A stretch of DNA of 64,000 bases, from the NCBI GenBank assembly GCA_000143165.1, contig CP002084.1, positions 744,001 to 808,000 on the forward strand, given 5' to 3'. Below, piece by piece: positions 7,422 to 17,252 of this stretch. A program made the translations under genes and the position numbers. The stretch is from Dehalogenimonas lykanthroporepellens BL-DC-9 (lineage in GTDB: Bacteria; Chloroflexota; Dehalococcoidia; Dehalococcoidales; Dehalococcoidaceae). Positions within the stretch are counted from its first letter, which is position 1. Each line of letters opens with the position of its first letter. The notes beneath the pieces are model-generated. The model worked only from the letters and a program-made list of their open reading frames with translations, did no database searches and had not been told where the DNA came from.

Positions 7422-9206
7422 TTGGCTGAACATGTAATGGCCGGACTGGCCCTCATCCTGGCGCTGGGCATGGTTTCCCAGGTCATCGGCTGGTACACCC
7501 GAATTCCGTCCATCGTCATCCTGATTGTCGCCGGACTCATCGCCGGCCCAATAACCGGCTGGTTGCATCCCGAAGAGATATTCGGCGACCTCCTCCAGCC
7601 CTTCATCTCCCTTTCAGTCGCCGTCATTCTTTTCGAAGGCGGCCTCAGCCTGAAGTTCAATGAAATCAAAAGTACGGCCCCGGTCGTGGTCCGCCTGATC
7701 ACGGTGGGCGTCCTGCTGACCTGGGCCGTCGGTTCGGCCGCCGCCGTCTGGATACTGGGGCTGGACTGGCCGCTGGCGGTTCTGCTGGCTTCCATCCTGG
7801 TCATCAGCGGCCCCACCGTCATCATGCCCCTCCTCCGCCACCTGCGGCTTCGCGGCGACCTGGGTCCCATCCTTAAGTGGGAAGGGATCCTCATCGACCC
7901 CATCGGGGCCACGCTTGCCCTCATCGTCTTCGGAGTCATCCTGGCCGCTGGCCCTGAAGAAGCCATAACCCAGGGTCTGACCACATTGGCCGTCAGCCTG
8001 ATTACCGGTCTGGGACTGGGCTTACTGACCGGTCTGGCCATGATACAGTTATTGCGCCGCTATCTCCTGCCGGATTATCTGCAGATACCGGTGGTGCTTT
8101 CCACGGTCATCGGCGTCTTCTTCCTGTCGGATCTGATTCAGGCTGACGCCGGTTTGTTCACCGTGGTCATCATGGGCGTAGTCATGGCCAATCAGCGCCG
8201 GGTCAACGTGGAGCATATCCTGGATTTCAAGGAAACCCTGGGCTTGATACTCATCTCCATTCTGTTCATCACTCTCTCGGCCACCATCGATATCGACGCC
8301 ATCGTCCCGCTGGCCGGCGGTATTCTGGGCTTCAGCTTGATACTGATACTGGTTGCCCGGCCGCTGGCGGTACTGGTCGCTTCCCGCGGCTCCAGGCTGA
8401 AAAGCCGGGAACGTGTTCTGCTGGGGGTTATCGCCCCTCGGGGCATCGTGTCGGCCTCGGTGGCCTCGTTATTCGGCTTCCGTCTGGCGGAAAACGGCTT
8501 CGCCGGCGCCGACATCCTGCTTCCGGTAACCTTCGCCGTAATAATTCTGACCGTTATCTCCTCCAGTGTCCTGTCCACCCTGGCCGCCCGTCTCTTCGGC
8601 ATGTCCAATACCAATCCCCAGGGGGTCGTCTTCGTCGGCGGCCAGATATGGGTCCGGGAAATCGCCACCGCTCTGGAAGAAGCCGGAGTCAGGACCTTCA
8701 TCATCGACCATTCCCGTTCCAATATCGCCTACGCCCGCCGGAAAAAACTGCCGGCGTATTATGGCAACGCCCTGGCGCCGGGTATCACCGGTGAACTTGA
8801 CCTGGCTGATTTCGGGCGTGTCCTGGCCATGACCTCGGACGACAACGTCAATCACCTGGTGGCCGCTCATTACGGCCGGGAGTTCGGTACGGCTAACGTC
8901 TATCTCCTGCCACCGGAAGAAACCGCCACCGATACAAAGAAGGAACACATCCAACAGCACCTGCCGGGACGCCTGCTATTCTCAGCCAGCTTTTCTTACG
9001 AAAAGCTGGCTGACCTCCACGCCAACGGCGCCCGGGTGAAAACCTTCGAACTGACCTCAGACTTCCCGTTCAAGGCCTTCACTTCGGATAATCCGAAAGC
9101 GGTCCCCCTGTTTTTGATTACTGCCGGCGGCGAAGTGACCGTCATCACCCCGGAAACAGAACCGGCTGACCGCGCCGACCTCACCCTGCTGGCGCTGGTC
9201 CCCTGA
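7422..9206 (+). CDS. CPA1-type cation:proton antiporter with C-terminal nucleotide-binding domain
   Basis: The first 390 residues form about 12 membrane helices with the Na+/H+ exchanger layout (PSIVILIVAGLIAGPI, FEGGLSLKF, ISGPTVIMPLLRHL, APRGIVSASVASLFGF). From about residue 397, PQGVVFVGGQIWVREIATAL starts a soluble Rossmann-like TrkA-N domain (VFVGG...ALEEAGV...FIIDHS), probably a nucleotide-sensing gate. The protein is 594 aa and starts at TTG with GGAGG upstream. It would exchange Na+ or K+ for H+ across the cytoplasmic membrane. It stands next to the pyrophosphatase, which could supply the driving gradient; that link is inference. Confidence 0.88.
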   Translation: MAEHVMAGLALILALGMVSQVIGWYTRIPSIVILIVAGLIAGPITGWLHPEEIFGDLLQPFISLSVAVILFEGGLSLKFNEIKSTAPVVVRLITVGVLLTWAVGSAAAVWILGLDWPLAVLLASILVISGPTVIMPLLRHLRLRGDLGPILKWEGILIDPIGATLALIVFGVILAAGPEEAITQGLTTLAVSLITGLGLGLLTGLAMIQLLRRYLLPDYLQIPVVLSTVIGVFFLSDLIQADAGLFTVVIMGVVMANQRRVNVEHILDFKETLGLILISILFITLSATIDIDAIVPLAGGILGFSLILILVARPLAVLVASRGSRLKSRERVLLGVIAPRGIVSASVASLFGFRLAENGFAGADILLPVTFAVIILTVISSSVLSTLAARLFGMSNTNPQGVVFVGGQIWVREIATALEEAGVRTFIIDHSRSNIAYARRKKLPAYYGNALAPGITGELDLADFGRVLAMTSDDNVNHLVAAHYGREFGTANVYLLPPEETATDTKKEHIQQHLPGRLLFSASFSYEKLADLHANGARVKTFELTSDFPFKAFTSDNPKAVPLFLITAGGEVTVITPETEPADRADLTLLALVP

Positions 9207-9261
9207 AGCCTTATTTCCATCGCTACCGCCATTTAGGGTAGAATACGGCCTGAGGTCTCAT

Positions 9262-9792
9262 GTGAATCAGAACCCGGAACCGCTCAAATTCCGCATCCGT
9301 CATATTATTCTGCCGCTGTCGGTGCTTGTTCTGACAGCGGTATTGGCCGTTTTAGCCTTCGGCCGTTTGCCGGAGGACGTCTATTTCCGCTTCGGCCTTG
9401 ACGGCGCCCCCTCCGGCGACCCGGCCGCCAGAGGCACCTTTGTCGCCATAATGCTGGCCATCCAGCTGGGGCTGGTCTTACTCGCCTGGCTGACGGTGCG
9501 CGCCATCGCCGGCGTTCGCCTTTTCCAGGAAAACATCAACAGCTTCTGGTTCGAACCGGCCAAACTGCTGACCATCATGGGCAATCTGCCGGTCATCATC
9601 CAGCTTATCCTGGGTTATGTCCTGCTGGATGCGGTGGTTTACGCCGGCGGGGAAAACCACCTCCTGCCACTATGGTTGTTCGCACTAATCGTACTGGTAG
9701 TCGGCGGCATTGTTCTGCTGGCTTATGCCGTACCGGTGGTTCTGCAAGCTTATAAAGGCTTCAACAAGCTCAAGGAAAACAACAAGGAGTAA
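9262..9792 (+). CDS. DUF1648-like integral membrane protein
   Basis: This 176-aa protein has about four transmembrane helices (near residues 13-35, 59-82, 105-127, 137-160). After helix 1, [23 protein letters not shown] resembles the DUF1648 motif, in which LP..VP.HF is followed by a G.PD stretch before helix 2. The function is unknown. It starts at GTG 9262 with TGAGGT upstream and ends 4 nt before the glyS start, so it is probably co-transcribed with glyS. Confidence 0.65.
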   Translation: MNQNPEPLKFRIRHIILPLSVLVLTAVLAVLAFGRLPEDVYFRFGLDGAPSGDPAARGTFVAIMLAIQLGLVLLAWLTVRAIAGVRLFQENINSFWFEPAKLLTIMGNLPVIIQLILGYVLLDAVVYAGGENHLLPLWLFALIVLVVGGIVLLAYAVPVVLQAYKGFNKLKENNKE

Positions 9793-9796
9793 GCAC

Positions 9797-11119
9797 TTGT
9801 CACCTGAAAATCATCTGACCGACATGGATAAAATCGTTTCGCTTTCCCGGCGTCGCGGTTTCGTCTTTCAGTCATCCGAAATATACGGCGGCCAGGGTGG
9901 CTGTTGGGACTACGGCCCGCTGGGCGTCCAGCTCAAGAACAATATCAAGCAGGCCTGGTGGCAGTCCATCGTCCAGGAGCGCGATGATGTTGTCGGCGTC
10001 GATTCTTCCATCCTGATGAACCCCCGGGTCTGGGAAGCTTCCGGCCACGTCACCGGCTTTTCCGACCCCATGTCGGATTGTCTCCAGTGTAAAATGCGCT
10101 GGCGTCCGGAAGACTTCGAAGGCGACGTCTGCCCCTCCTGCGGCGGTCAGCTGACCGAGCCACGCCAGTTCAACCTGATGTTCAAGACCTTTATGGGCCC
10201 GGTGGAAGATTCGGCCGCCGTGGTCTATCTCCGCCCGGAAACCGCCCAGGGCATCTTCGTCAATTTCGAGAACGTGCTGGGCACCACCCGCAAGAAACTG
10301 CCCTTCGGCATCGCCCAGATCGGCAAGAGTTTCCGTAACGAAATCACCACCGGTAACTTCATTTTCCGCTCCCGCGAATTCGAACAGATGGAGCTGGAAT
10401 ACTTCGTCAAACCCGGTACCGATGACTACTGGCACCAGCACTGGCTTCAGGCCCGCCTGGACTGGTACACCTCCTTCGGTATCCGCCCGGAAAACCTCAA
10501 ACTGCGGGCGCACTGCGACACCGAGCTGGCTCATTACGCCAAAGCCTGTTCCGACATCCAGTACCTTTTCCCCATGGGCTGGAGCGAACTGGAAGGCATC
10601 GCCAACCGCTGTGATTTCGACCTCAAACAGCATTCCGAATACAGCGGCAAGAAGCTGGAATATTTCGATGAGGAAACCAGGGAAAATATCGTGCCTTATG
10701 TCATCGAGCCTTCCGCCGGTGTTGATCGTTCAGTGCTGGCCTTCCTCATCGACGCCTATACCGAAGAACCGGACAAGGACGAAACACGAACCGTGCTCAA
10801 GCTCCACCCCCGCCTGGCCCCTTTCAAGGCGGCCGTCCTGCCGCTGTCCAAGAAGGAGCCGCTGGCCAACCTTTCCAGAGAGATTTACGCCTCCCTGCGC
10901 AAGGCCTGGATGGTCACCTACGACGAGGCTCAGAGCATCGGACGCCGCTACCGCCGCCAGGACGAAATCGGCACCCCGTACTGCATCACCGTGGACTTCC
11001 AGTCGCTGGAAGACAACCAGGTCACCGTCAGGGAACGCGACTCCATGACCCAGGTGCGCATTCCAATTGAGGAAATCAAGGCTTACCTGTTCCCCCGCCT
11101 CAAGGGTGAACTGAAATAA
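9797..11119 (+). CDS. glyS: glycyl-tRNA synthetase (class II, dimeric type)
   Basis: This 440-aa enzyme charges tRNA-Gly with glycine. It is the single-chain alpha2 type, shown by [22 protein letters not shown] at the N-terminus and the class II motifs [29 protein letters not shown] (motif 2) and [12 protein letters not shown] (motif 3). An anticodon-binding domain follows from about residue 340. A CxxC...CxxC zinc ribbon (QCKMRW, CPSCGG) lies near residues 95-116. TTG 9797 was chosen as start because GGAG lies 7 nt upstream; ATG 9824 is the alternative. Confidence 0.95.
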   Translation: MSPENHLTDMDKIVSLSRRRGFVFQSSEIYGGQGGCWDYGPLGVQLKNNIKQAWWQSIVQERDDVVGVDSSILMNPRVWEASGHVTGFSDPMSDCLQCKMRWRPEDFEGDVCPSCGGQLTEPRQFNLMFKTFMGPVEDSAAVVYLRPETAQGIFVNFENVLGTTRKKLPFGIAQIGKSFRNEITTGNFIFRSREFEQMELEYFVKPGTDDYWHQHWLQARLDWYTSFGIRPENLKLRAHCDTELAHYAKACSDIQYLFPMGWSELEGIANRCDFDLKQHSEYSGKKLEYFDEETRENIVPYVIEPSAGVDRSVLAFLIDAYTEEPDKDETRTVLKLHPRLAPFKAAVLPLSKKEPLANLSREIYASLRKAWMVTYDEAQSIGRRYRRQDEIGTPYCITVDFQSLEDNQVTVRERDSMTQVRIPIEEIKAYLFPRLKGELK

Positions 11120-11165
11120 ACGTTGATTCTTTTCGCGGCCGACAGCGCCGCGGGTGGTCGCCGAC

Positions 11166-12404
11166 ATGAAAATCATCCATTTCGCCGATCTCCACCTCGG
11201 AGTGGAAACCTACGGCCGGGTCGACCCGGCTACCGGTCTGAACACCCGCTTCCAGGATTTTCTGGAGGCGTTCGACAAGCTGGTTGATTTCGCCATCACC
11301 GAAAAGGCTGACCTGGTGCTTTTCTGCGGCGACGCCTTCAAGCACCGTGATCCCACCCAGACGCAACAGCGGGAATTCGCCCGCCGTGTCCGGCGCCTGG
11401 CTGACTCCGGGGTGCCGGTATTCCTGCTCGTCGGCAACCATGACCTGCCCGCCGCCGCCGGCCGGGCCACTTCCACCGAGATTTACGACACCCTGAAGAT
11501 ACCCGGCGTCACCGTCGCTTCCCGGCCGGAGATAACGATTATCCAGACGCCGTCCGGCCCGATACAGGTTGCCGCCCTCCCCTGGCCGCGCAAAGGCGCC
11601 CTAGAGGTCAAAGCTCAGAAGGAAGAGCAGAACCTGTCGGCAGAAGAAACCAAAAGCCGCATAGAATCCATCCTGTCCGCCACCATCGCCCGGCTGGCCG
11701 AAGAAGCCAACCCGACGATACCGGCAGTGCTGGCCGCTCACATCTGGGTTGACGGCGCCCGGCTGGGCTCGGAAAAAAGCCTGGTGCTGGGCAATGAACC
11801 CACCGTCATGCTATCCAACATCATCCATCCCGTTTTCGATTATGTCGCCCTGGGCCATCTCCACAAGCGTCAGGAGCTCAACCAGTCACCGCCGGTGGTC
11901 TATGCCGGAAGCCTGGAACGGCTGGATTTCGGTGAAGAGAAAGATGACAAAGGTTTCTATATCGTAGAAATCACCGAAGAGGCCGGCCGGCGCCGAACAC
12001 ATTTCACCTTTCACCGGTTGGACGGCCGCCGTTTCCTCACCCTGGAGTCTGCCGTAGCCGAAGACTCTCTCAACCCAACCGTCGACATCCTGAACCTGCT
12101 GGAAACCAGCAGCGATGCTATCACCGATGCCGTCGTCCAGCTGAAAATCCACCTGCCGGAGTCGCTGGTCGGCACCATACGCGATAACGCCATCCGGGAA
12201 GCCCTGAAACCGGCTCATTACGCCACCATCGCCCGCGTCGTCGAACGTCGCGCCCGCTCCCGCTTCGGCGGCGCCCCGGGTGAAAGCCTCACCCCCCGCC
12301 AGGCACTGGAACGCTACCTGGCCGGCCGGGAGATGTCCGAAGCGCATCGTAAACGTCTAATGGAATATGCCGACCGACTGCTGGCTGAAACAGGTACTTC
12401 ATGA
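11166..12404 (+). CDS. sbcD: SbcD/Mre11-type DNA double-strand break nuclease subunit
   Basis: This 412-aa calcineurin-like phosphoesterase carries the Mre11/SbcD metal motifs in order: FADLHLG, FCGDAFKHRD, LVGNHDLP, AAHIWVDG and ALGHLHKRQ. With SbcC it opens hairpins and trims protein-blocked DNA ends. ATG 11166 begins MKIIHFADLHLG; an in-frame GTG 12 nt upstream is possible. Its partner, a Rad50/SbcC ATPase, lies about 17 kb downstream rather than adjacent. The gene overlaps the next by 4 nt. Confidence 0.9.
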   Translation: MKIIHFADLHLGVETYGRVDPATGLNTRFQDFLEAFDKLVDFAITEKADLVLFCGDAFKHRDPTQTQQREFARRVRRLADSGVPVFLLVGNHDLPAAAGRATSTEIYDTLKIPGVTVASRPEITIIQTPSGPIQVAALPWPRKGALEVKAQKEEQNLSAEETKSRIESILSATIARLAEEANPTIPAVLAAHIWVDGARLGSEKSLVLGNEPTVMLSNIIHPVFDYVALGHLHKRQELNQSPPVVYAGSLERLDFGEEKDDKGFYIVEITEEAGRRRTHFTFHRLDGRRFLTLESAVAEDSLNPTVDILNLLETSSDAITDAVVQLKIHLPESLVGTIRDNAIREALKPAHYATIARVVERRARSRFGGAPGESLTPRQALERYLAGREMSEAHRKRLMEYADRLLAETGTS

Positions 12405-13201
12405 AAACACAGACCACCACCCTGCTCAAGGCGCTCCGGGACGCCGGTTGCGGTTCTCGACGGGAACTGGCCGAAGCCGTCAAGGCCGGGCGTGTCGCCG
12501 TCAACGGCACCACCGCTGAAAGCTTCTCGGCGGCAATCACTCCGGCGGATGTCATCACCCTTGACAGCCGGCCGGTCGTTACCGCCGAATCGGCCAGGGT
12601 ATATCTTCTGCTCAATAAACCCCTCGGCGTCATTACTACCACCGAAGACCCGCAGGGACGTCCCACCGTCATCGACCTGTTGCCCCCGGACTGGCAACAG
12701 AAACGGCTCTTTCCGGTCGGTCGACTGGATGAAAATACCACCGGCTTGATTATTTTAACCAACGACGGGGAACTGACCAACCGCCTGACGCACCCCCGGT
12801 ACGGTGTCGAAAAGGAATATCTGGTCGGTATTGACCGGTCACTGAATTCCGAGGATTTTGAAAAGATAAAAAGCGGCGGTCTGGAACTGGATGACGGCCC
12901 GGCTTCGCCGGCGCGGATTTCCCCGGTCAACGCCGCCCCCTTCAATTACCGCATCTCCATCCACGAGGGCCGCAAGCGTATCGTACGGCGGCTGTTCGCC
13001 GCGCTGGGCCATCAGGTACGGGTACTCAGACGCATTCGCGTCGGCTCACTCGAACTGGGTAACTTGAAGGAAGGCAACTGGCGACAGCTCACGCCCCTGG
13101 AGCTCAGGCGGCTGGAGGCAGTGCCCCGCCGGCCGGGTCGCGCCGGCGGCCGGTATCAGTCTGCGTCCGGTGACCGTCCCCGTAATCCACGTAGCCGCTA
13201 A
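12401..13201 (+). CDS. RsuA/RluB-family rRNA pseudouridine synthase
   Basis: The 266-aa protein has an N-terminal S4 RNA-binding domain (residues about 5-60: LLKALRDAGCGSRRELAEAVKAGRVAVNG). A catalytic pseudouridine synthase domain follows with GRLDENTTGLIILTNDGELTNRLTHP; the Asp of GRLD is the nucleophile. Its KRIVRRLFAALGHQVRVLRRIRVG end is typical of RluB/RsuA. It modifies a uridine in 16S or 23S rRNA, but the exact site cannot be read from sequence. A basic, Pro/Arg-rich tail follows the fold. It is translationally coupled to sbcD by an ATGA overlap. Confidence 0.9.
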   Translation: MKTQTTTLLKALRDAGCGSRRELAEAVKAGRVAVNGTTAESFSAAITPADVITLDSRPVVTAESARVYLLLNKPLGVITTTEDPQGRPTVIDLLPPDWQQKRLFPVGRLDENTTGLIILTNDGELTNRLTHPRYGVEKEYLVGIDRSLNSEDFEKIKSGGLELDDGPASPARISPVNAAPFNYRISIHEGRKRIVRRLFAALGHQVRVLRRIRVGSLELGNLKEGNWRQLTPLELRRLEAVPRRPGRAGGRYQSASGDRPRNPRSR

Positions 13202-13908
13202 TACGGCTGATTGATGCTTTTCAGATTGGGCTTGTAACGCCGGATTTCCCACTCGCGCAGACACTTCAGACCGTCATCGTCCTTCATCTCGTGCCAGTAG
13301 CGGTAGTAATAGGAAACGTAAAACTTGGGTACCAGCGCCGTATGCACCGTTATCACCTGGTCAGCTACCTTATCCACGGTGCGGACGGCCAGTTCGGAAG
13401 CCACCGGCACCGCCACCACGATGCGAGACGGCCGTCGCCGCCGCACCGATTCCACCGCCGCCATCATGGTATACCCGGAAGCCAGGCCGTCATCGACAAT
13501 GATGGCTGTCTTGCCGGCCACCACCGACAGCGACCGGTTGGGGCCGCGGAAGGACAGAGAGCGTTGCTGGATGTCGGTACGCACTTTGGCCACCTGGTAG
13601 TTAATCTGCGACTGGGTCAGCCCCATCGACTTGATGATATCATTGTTGAAAATGGTGGTGCCGTCGTCGGCTACCGCGCCGAAGCCGCCTTCCGGCCTCA
13701 ATGGAATGGGTATCTTCCGGGCGATGACCACATCCAGGTCAGCGCCGATGGCCAGGGCTACCTGCAAACCCACCGGCAGGCCGCCGTTGGGGATGGCCAG
13801 CACTATCGCCGACTCATTTTTATAAGCGCTAAGTTTTTCAGCCAGTTGTTTGCCGGCGTCGAAACGGTTTTCGAACAGAGGCTGGGGGGCGGGCGTACGA
13901 AATACCAT
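13198..13908 (-). CDS. phosphoribosyltransferase domain protein
   Basis: This 236-aa type I phosphoribosyltransferase has the PRPP loop AIIVDDGLASGYTMMAAVESVR (about residues 125-146) and an N-terminal FDAGKQLAEKLSAY helix followed by VLAIPNGGLPVG. The layout matches stand-alone PRTases often annotated as uncharacterised, and the base substrate is unknown. The start codon overlaps the stop of ade (ATGA), making it the third gene of a purine-salvage operon with hpt and ade. It converges on the upstream pseudouridine synthase gene with a 4-nt overlap. Confidence 0.82.
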   Translation of the reverse strand: MVFRTPAPQPLFENRFDAGKQLAEKLSAYKNESAIVLAIPNGGLPVGLQVALAIGADLDVVIARKIPIPLRPEGGFGAVADDGTTIFNNDIIKSMGLTQSQINYQVAKVRTDIQQRSLSFRGPNRSLSVVAGKTAIIVDDGLASGYTMMAAVESVRRRRPSRIVVAVPVASELAVRTVDKVADQVITVHTALVPKFYVSYYYRYWHEMKDDDGLKCLREWEIRRYKPNLKSINQPY

Positions 13909-15614
13909 CAGGCACCATCCTGCTTTCCGATTATTTTGAAGGCGCCGACATCCACCAGTCCCAGGTCGGTCAGCTTCAGTTCGGGAATGACCGGCAAAGC
14001 CAGGAAAGACAGCGCGGCGAACGGCGCCTTCAGGCCGGTCCCGGTCCGGACAGCCGCCGCTTCCAGAAGTTCGAAATCAGCGACCACCTCTTCCAGCGGC
14101 CGGTCGGACATCAGCCCGGCTACCGGCAAAGCCAGAGAGGCCGTCACCCGACCGCCGGTCACCACCGCCAGGCCGCCGCCCATATCGGCCACCGCCTGAA
14201 CCGCGGCCGTCATATCGGCGTCACTCGCGCCCACGCAGATGATGTTATGAGAGTCATGCGCCACCGAAGACGCCAGGGCGCCCTCTTTCAGGCCGAAACC
14301 CTGTACCAGGCCGACGCCGATATTGCCGGTACCGTGATGCCTTTCCACTACTGCGATTTTGATTATGTCGCGTGCCAGGTCAGGCACCTGAGTGATGTTT
14401 TCCTTCAGATAACGGGTGACTATCTGGCCGGGTACCAGCCCGATGACCGGCGTTTCCGTGCTGGTATTTACCGCCAGGGCATCCTCGCCGAATGGTTTGA
14501 CCCGCATGCTCCGCCTCAGCGCCTCTGGAGCCGTGATTCCCGGCTCGAACAGCGCCCGCCGGTCACGGGCAACCAGCCGGCCTTCGAAATAAACTTCGCG
14601 GACAGCGAAGGATTCCAGATCGTCGACCACCGCCAGATTGGCCCGGTAGCCGGGAGCCACCGCTCCGGTCTGCTTCAGGCCGAAGTACAACGCCGGGTTG
14701 AGGGTGGCCAGCCGGACGGCGGTCACCGGGTCCATCCCCAGCCTGACCGCCTTGCGGACAATGGCGTCCATATCGCCGTCCCGTTGCAAGTCGGAACAGG
14801 AACGGTCGTCCACCACGAAGAAACACCGGTGTGCCGTCCGTTCGTTCACAAGTGGCAGAAGCTCTTCCAGGTTCTTTTCGGTGGAACCTTCTCTTATCAT
14901 TATGTGAAGTCCACGAGCCAGTTTTTCGCGGGCTTCAGCCAGACGCGTCGATTCATGGTCAGAGCCGATGCCGGCGGCGGCGTAAGCGTTCAAATCCCGT
15001 CCCGTCACTCCGGGGGCGTGACCGTCCTTCACCCGGCCGGCGGCGAAACTCAGCTTGGTCAGCACCTGCTCATCGCCGAAAAGCACCCCCGGAAAGTTCA
15101 TCATCTCGCCCAGGCCGATAACCCCTGACAGCGACAGCACCCGGGCCACCGCTCCGGCGTCCAGCCCCGCGCCGGAAGTCTCCAGGTGGGTCGCCGGTAC
15201 GCAGGACGGAGCCATGACGTTGACGTCCAGCGGCAGATCACGGGAGGCTTCGATAATATAAGAGATCCCCTCGATGCCGGTGACATTGGCCAGTTCGTGA
15301 AGGTCAGTTACGATGCCGGTCGTGCCGCGGGCGACCACCGCCCGGGCATATTGGCCGATATCCAGCATGGAACTCTCTATATGAGTATGGCCGTCAATGA
15401 ACCCGGGCAAAAGATACTTGCCCGCCAGGTTCACGGTTTCGGCGGCTTCGGTATAATCACCGACTCCGGCGATGACGCCGTCGCATATCGCCACCGCGGC
15501 TTCCTCTATTTCCCCATTGAAGACATTGACCACACGGGCGTTGGTTAGAAGCAGGTCGGCCGATTCCAACCCCCTGGCCACGCGGATTCGACGGCTTATT
15601 CTGGCACTATCCAT
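13908..15614 (-). CDS. ade: adenine deaminase
   Basis: This 568-aa amidohydrolase deaminates adenine to hypoxanthine, which the neighbouring hpt product can salvage. Family marks are the LLPGFIDGHTHIESSML metal motif, TDLHELANVTG, the C-terminal HHGTGNIGVGLVQGFGL and VAHDSHNIICVGASDADM blocks, and the EL.LTD..LVDV end. ATG 15614 (MDSARISRRI) fits the family N-terminus, although the frame is open upstream. It overlaps hpt by 8 nt and the following PRTase by 3 nt. Confidence 0.94.
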   Translation of the reverse strand: MDSARISRRIRVARGLESADLLLTNARVVNVFNGEIEEAAVAICDGVIAGVGDYTEAAETVNLAGKYLLPGFIDGHTHIESSMLDIGQYARAVVARGTTGIVTDLHELANVTGIEGISYIIEASRDLPLDVNVMAPSCVPATHLETSGAGLDAGAVARVLSLSGVIGLGEMMNFPGVLFGDEQVLTKLSFAAGRVKDGHAPGVTGRDLNAYAAAGIGSDHESTRLAEAREKLARGLHIMIREGSTEKNLEELLPLVNERTAHRCFFVVDDRSCSDLQRDGDMDAIVRKAVRLGMDPVTAVRLATLNPALYFGLKQTGAVAPGYRANLAVVDDLESFAVREVYFEGRLVARDRRALFEPGITAPEALRRSMRVKPFGEDALAVNTSTETPVIGLVPGQIVTRYLKENITQVPDLARDIIKIAVVERHHGTGNIGVGLVQGFGLKEGALASSVAHDSHNIICVGASDADMTAAVQAVADMGGGLAVVTGGRVTASLALPVAGLMSDRPLEEVVADFELLEAAAVRTGTGLKAPFAALSFLALPVIPELKLTDLGLVDVGAFKIIGKQDGA

Positions 15615-16176
15615 TATCCGTACCTTCCTTGATGGTGTAGATTTCCGGCAGGTTCCGGTATCGCTGAGCGCAGTCCAGGCCGTAACCCACCACAAACTCA
15701 TCCGAAACGGCGAAACCGGTATAGTCAATATTGACAGACACCCGTCGTCGCGAGGGCTTGTCCAGCAGAGCGCACACCTTGACCGACGCCGGGCCCGCCT
15801 CCTTGAGGTATGTCAGCAGGGCCTCCAGGCAAAGTCCCGAATCGACGATGTCCTCGACGACGATGATGTCCCGCCCGGTCAGCCCGGCTTTCGGCCGGCA
15901 GGTAATCACCGGACGGCCGCAACTCTCGGTACCGTCGCCGTAGCTGGCGATACCGATGAAATCCAACTCGGTTTCCAACTCGATGCGCCGCACCAGGTCA
16001 GCCAGAAAAATCACCGCTCCCTTGAGAACACCGATTATCAGCGGTCGCCTGCCCCGGTAATCACGGGTGATGTCCGCCCCCAGTCGAGCCACCCGGGCTT
16101 CGATATCCGGCCGGGCAATCAGCAATTTTAGTTCGGACACAACGGCATTATAAACACTGCCCTGTTTCGTGTCCAC
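15607..16176 (-). CDS. hpt: hypoxanthine phosphoribosyltransferase
   Basis: The enzyme converts hypoxanthine and PRPP to IMP. The PRPP-binding signature is VVEDIVDSGLCLEALLTYL, preceded by IIGVLKGAVIFLADLVRRI, and the end has FAVSDEFVVGYGLDCAQRYRNLP, all typical of bacterial HPRT. The listed GTG start gives 189 aa; a second GTG (MSELKLLIARPD) about 14 codons in gives a more usual length, and neither has a clear Shine-Dalgarno. First gene of the hpt-ade-PRTase purine salvage operon. Confidence 0.9.
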   Translation of the reverse strand: MDTKQGSVYNAVVSELKLLIARPDIEARVARLGADITRDYRGRRPLIIGVLKGAVIFLADLVRRIELETELDFIGIASYGDGTESCGRPVITCRPKAGLTGRDIIVVEDIVDSGLCLEALLTYLKEAGPASVKVCALLDKPSRRRVSVNIDYTGFAVSDEFVVGYGLDCAQRYRNLPEIYTIKEGTDNG

Positions 16177-16185
16177 CGCCGGCGG

Positions 16186-16213
16186 TTGCCTGTTTTGCCT
16201 GGCGTGTTATAAT
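16186..16213 (+). promoter_or_regulatory. promoter of the zinc-ribbon gene, near-leaderless
   Basis: TTGCCT (16186-16191) and TATAAT (16208-16213) are separated by 16 nt, and the -10 box is extended (TGTTATAAT). The ATG lies 10 nt after the -10, so the 5' UTR would be only a few nucleotides. There is no Shine-Dalgarno. Confidence 0.55.
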
Positions 16214-16223
16214 AACGGCTGAA

Positions 16224-16802
16224 ATGAGTGCCGTCGACAAAGGCCATAATATCGTCACCTGCACCCGGTGCCGTACCAACATTGACACCGCCGTCGCCGG
16301 CGGTGACGTCAAGTTCTGCCCCAATTGCGGCAACCGTCTGTTCTCCCCGCCGCCGGAGCACAAGACCGTTTATTGTCCCGGTTGCGGCAAACCGCTATCG
16401 GCTCCGTTTGATTTCTGTCCCGGTTGCGGCACCGAACTGACCGGCGGCAAATCCACCGGCGGATATGTTTCACCGGAGGATTACCCGCCTACCCCGGCCG
16501 AACTGGAAACAGCCCGGAAAGGTTTCGTCGATACTTCCTATGAACCGAAACAGGTGGTCACCGACCCCAAGCTGAAGAAGCTTTACAAGCAATGGTCTGA
16601 ATACGCCGACCTGCCAGAAGAAGCCTTACCGGTCATGGAAAAACCCCGACCGGTTCACGCGCCCCGACCCCACACTCCGACCCGAACCGGACTGTCGCTG
16701 TCCGGCATCCTGGCCGAAATCCCGCCGCGCTACCTGTTCATCGGCGGCATAGTGATACTGGCGCTCATCCTGCTCATCATCCTGGCCGCTATCCTGACCT
16801 GA
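16224..16802 (+). CDS. double zinc-ribbon protein with C-terminal membrane anchor
   Basis: The 192-aa protein carries four CxxC pairs, C13/C16, C32/C35, C51/C54 and C65/C68, forming two zinc ribbons. A Pro-rich linker (about 130-160) and one C-terminal transmembrane helix (about 170-191) follow. The layout is tail-anchored with cytoplasmic zinc ribbons. No enzymatic domain is visible, and the function is unknown. The ATG follows an extended -10 box by 10 nt, without a Shine-Dalgarno. Confidence 0.7.
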   Translation: MSAVDKGHNIVTCTRCRTNIDTAVAGGDVKFCPNCGNRLFSPPPEHKTVYCPGCGKPLSAPFDFCPGCGTELTGGKSTGGYVSPEDYPPTPAELETARKGFVDTSYEPKQVVTDPKLKKLYKQWSEYADLPEEALPVMEKPRPVHAPRPHTPTRTGLSLSGILAEIPPRYLFIGGIVILALILLIILAAILT

Positions 16803-16833
16803 CCACTCACTACATGGAAGAAGCGGAGCGCCT

Positions 16834-17252
16834 GTGCGTACCGCATCGCCTTGGTGTTGTCTTTTGTCCATCGCCTACGCGGTCTTCGGGGTACCCATTC
16901 TCGGCTCCTGGCTGTTGATACTGGGGCTGGTTGTTCTGGGCGCACTGGTTTGCATCAGTCTGGGTTACGTCGTCACCGTCCGGGTCAAGACGGTCGAAGG
17001 CGCCACCCCCATCGTCAACCTGATATCCTTCCCGATGATGTTCCTTTCGGGCGTCTTCTTCCCGGTGGACATGATGCCGCAATTCATCCGGCCGGTCATC
17101 ACCGCCATGCCGCTACCTACCTGGCCGACAGCTTCCGGCAGGTCATGGTGAATTCGCCGCCGCTGTATCCCATGTCGGTCAATGTACTGGTACTGCTCGA
17201 CTGGCTGGTCGTCTGCCTCATCCTGACCATCCGCTTCTTCAAGTGGGAGTGA
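16834..17252 (+). pseudogene. ABC-2 type transporter permease remnant
   Basis: The frame starting at 16834 encodes an ABC-2 permease C-terminal half (GYVVTVRVKTVEGATPIVNLISFPMMFLSGVFFPVDMMP). The conserved 'P.TYLAD..RQVM' segment, however, continues in another frame after about 17115 (TYLADSFRQVM) to a TGA at 17250. A one-base frameshift near 17110-17120 therefore splits the gene. The first half of the permease and its ATPase partner are also missing, so this is a dead 3' fragment. Confidence 0.75.

Noticed and set aside
7343-8041. Upstream extension of the MBL hydrolase frame to 445 codons
   Set aside because: The extension is antisense to the antiporter gene and Ser/Arg-rich. The hydrolase homology, Shine-Dalgarno and usual length all start at 7342.
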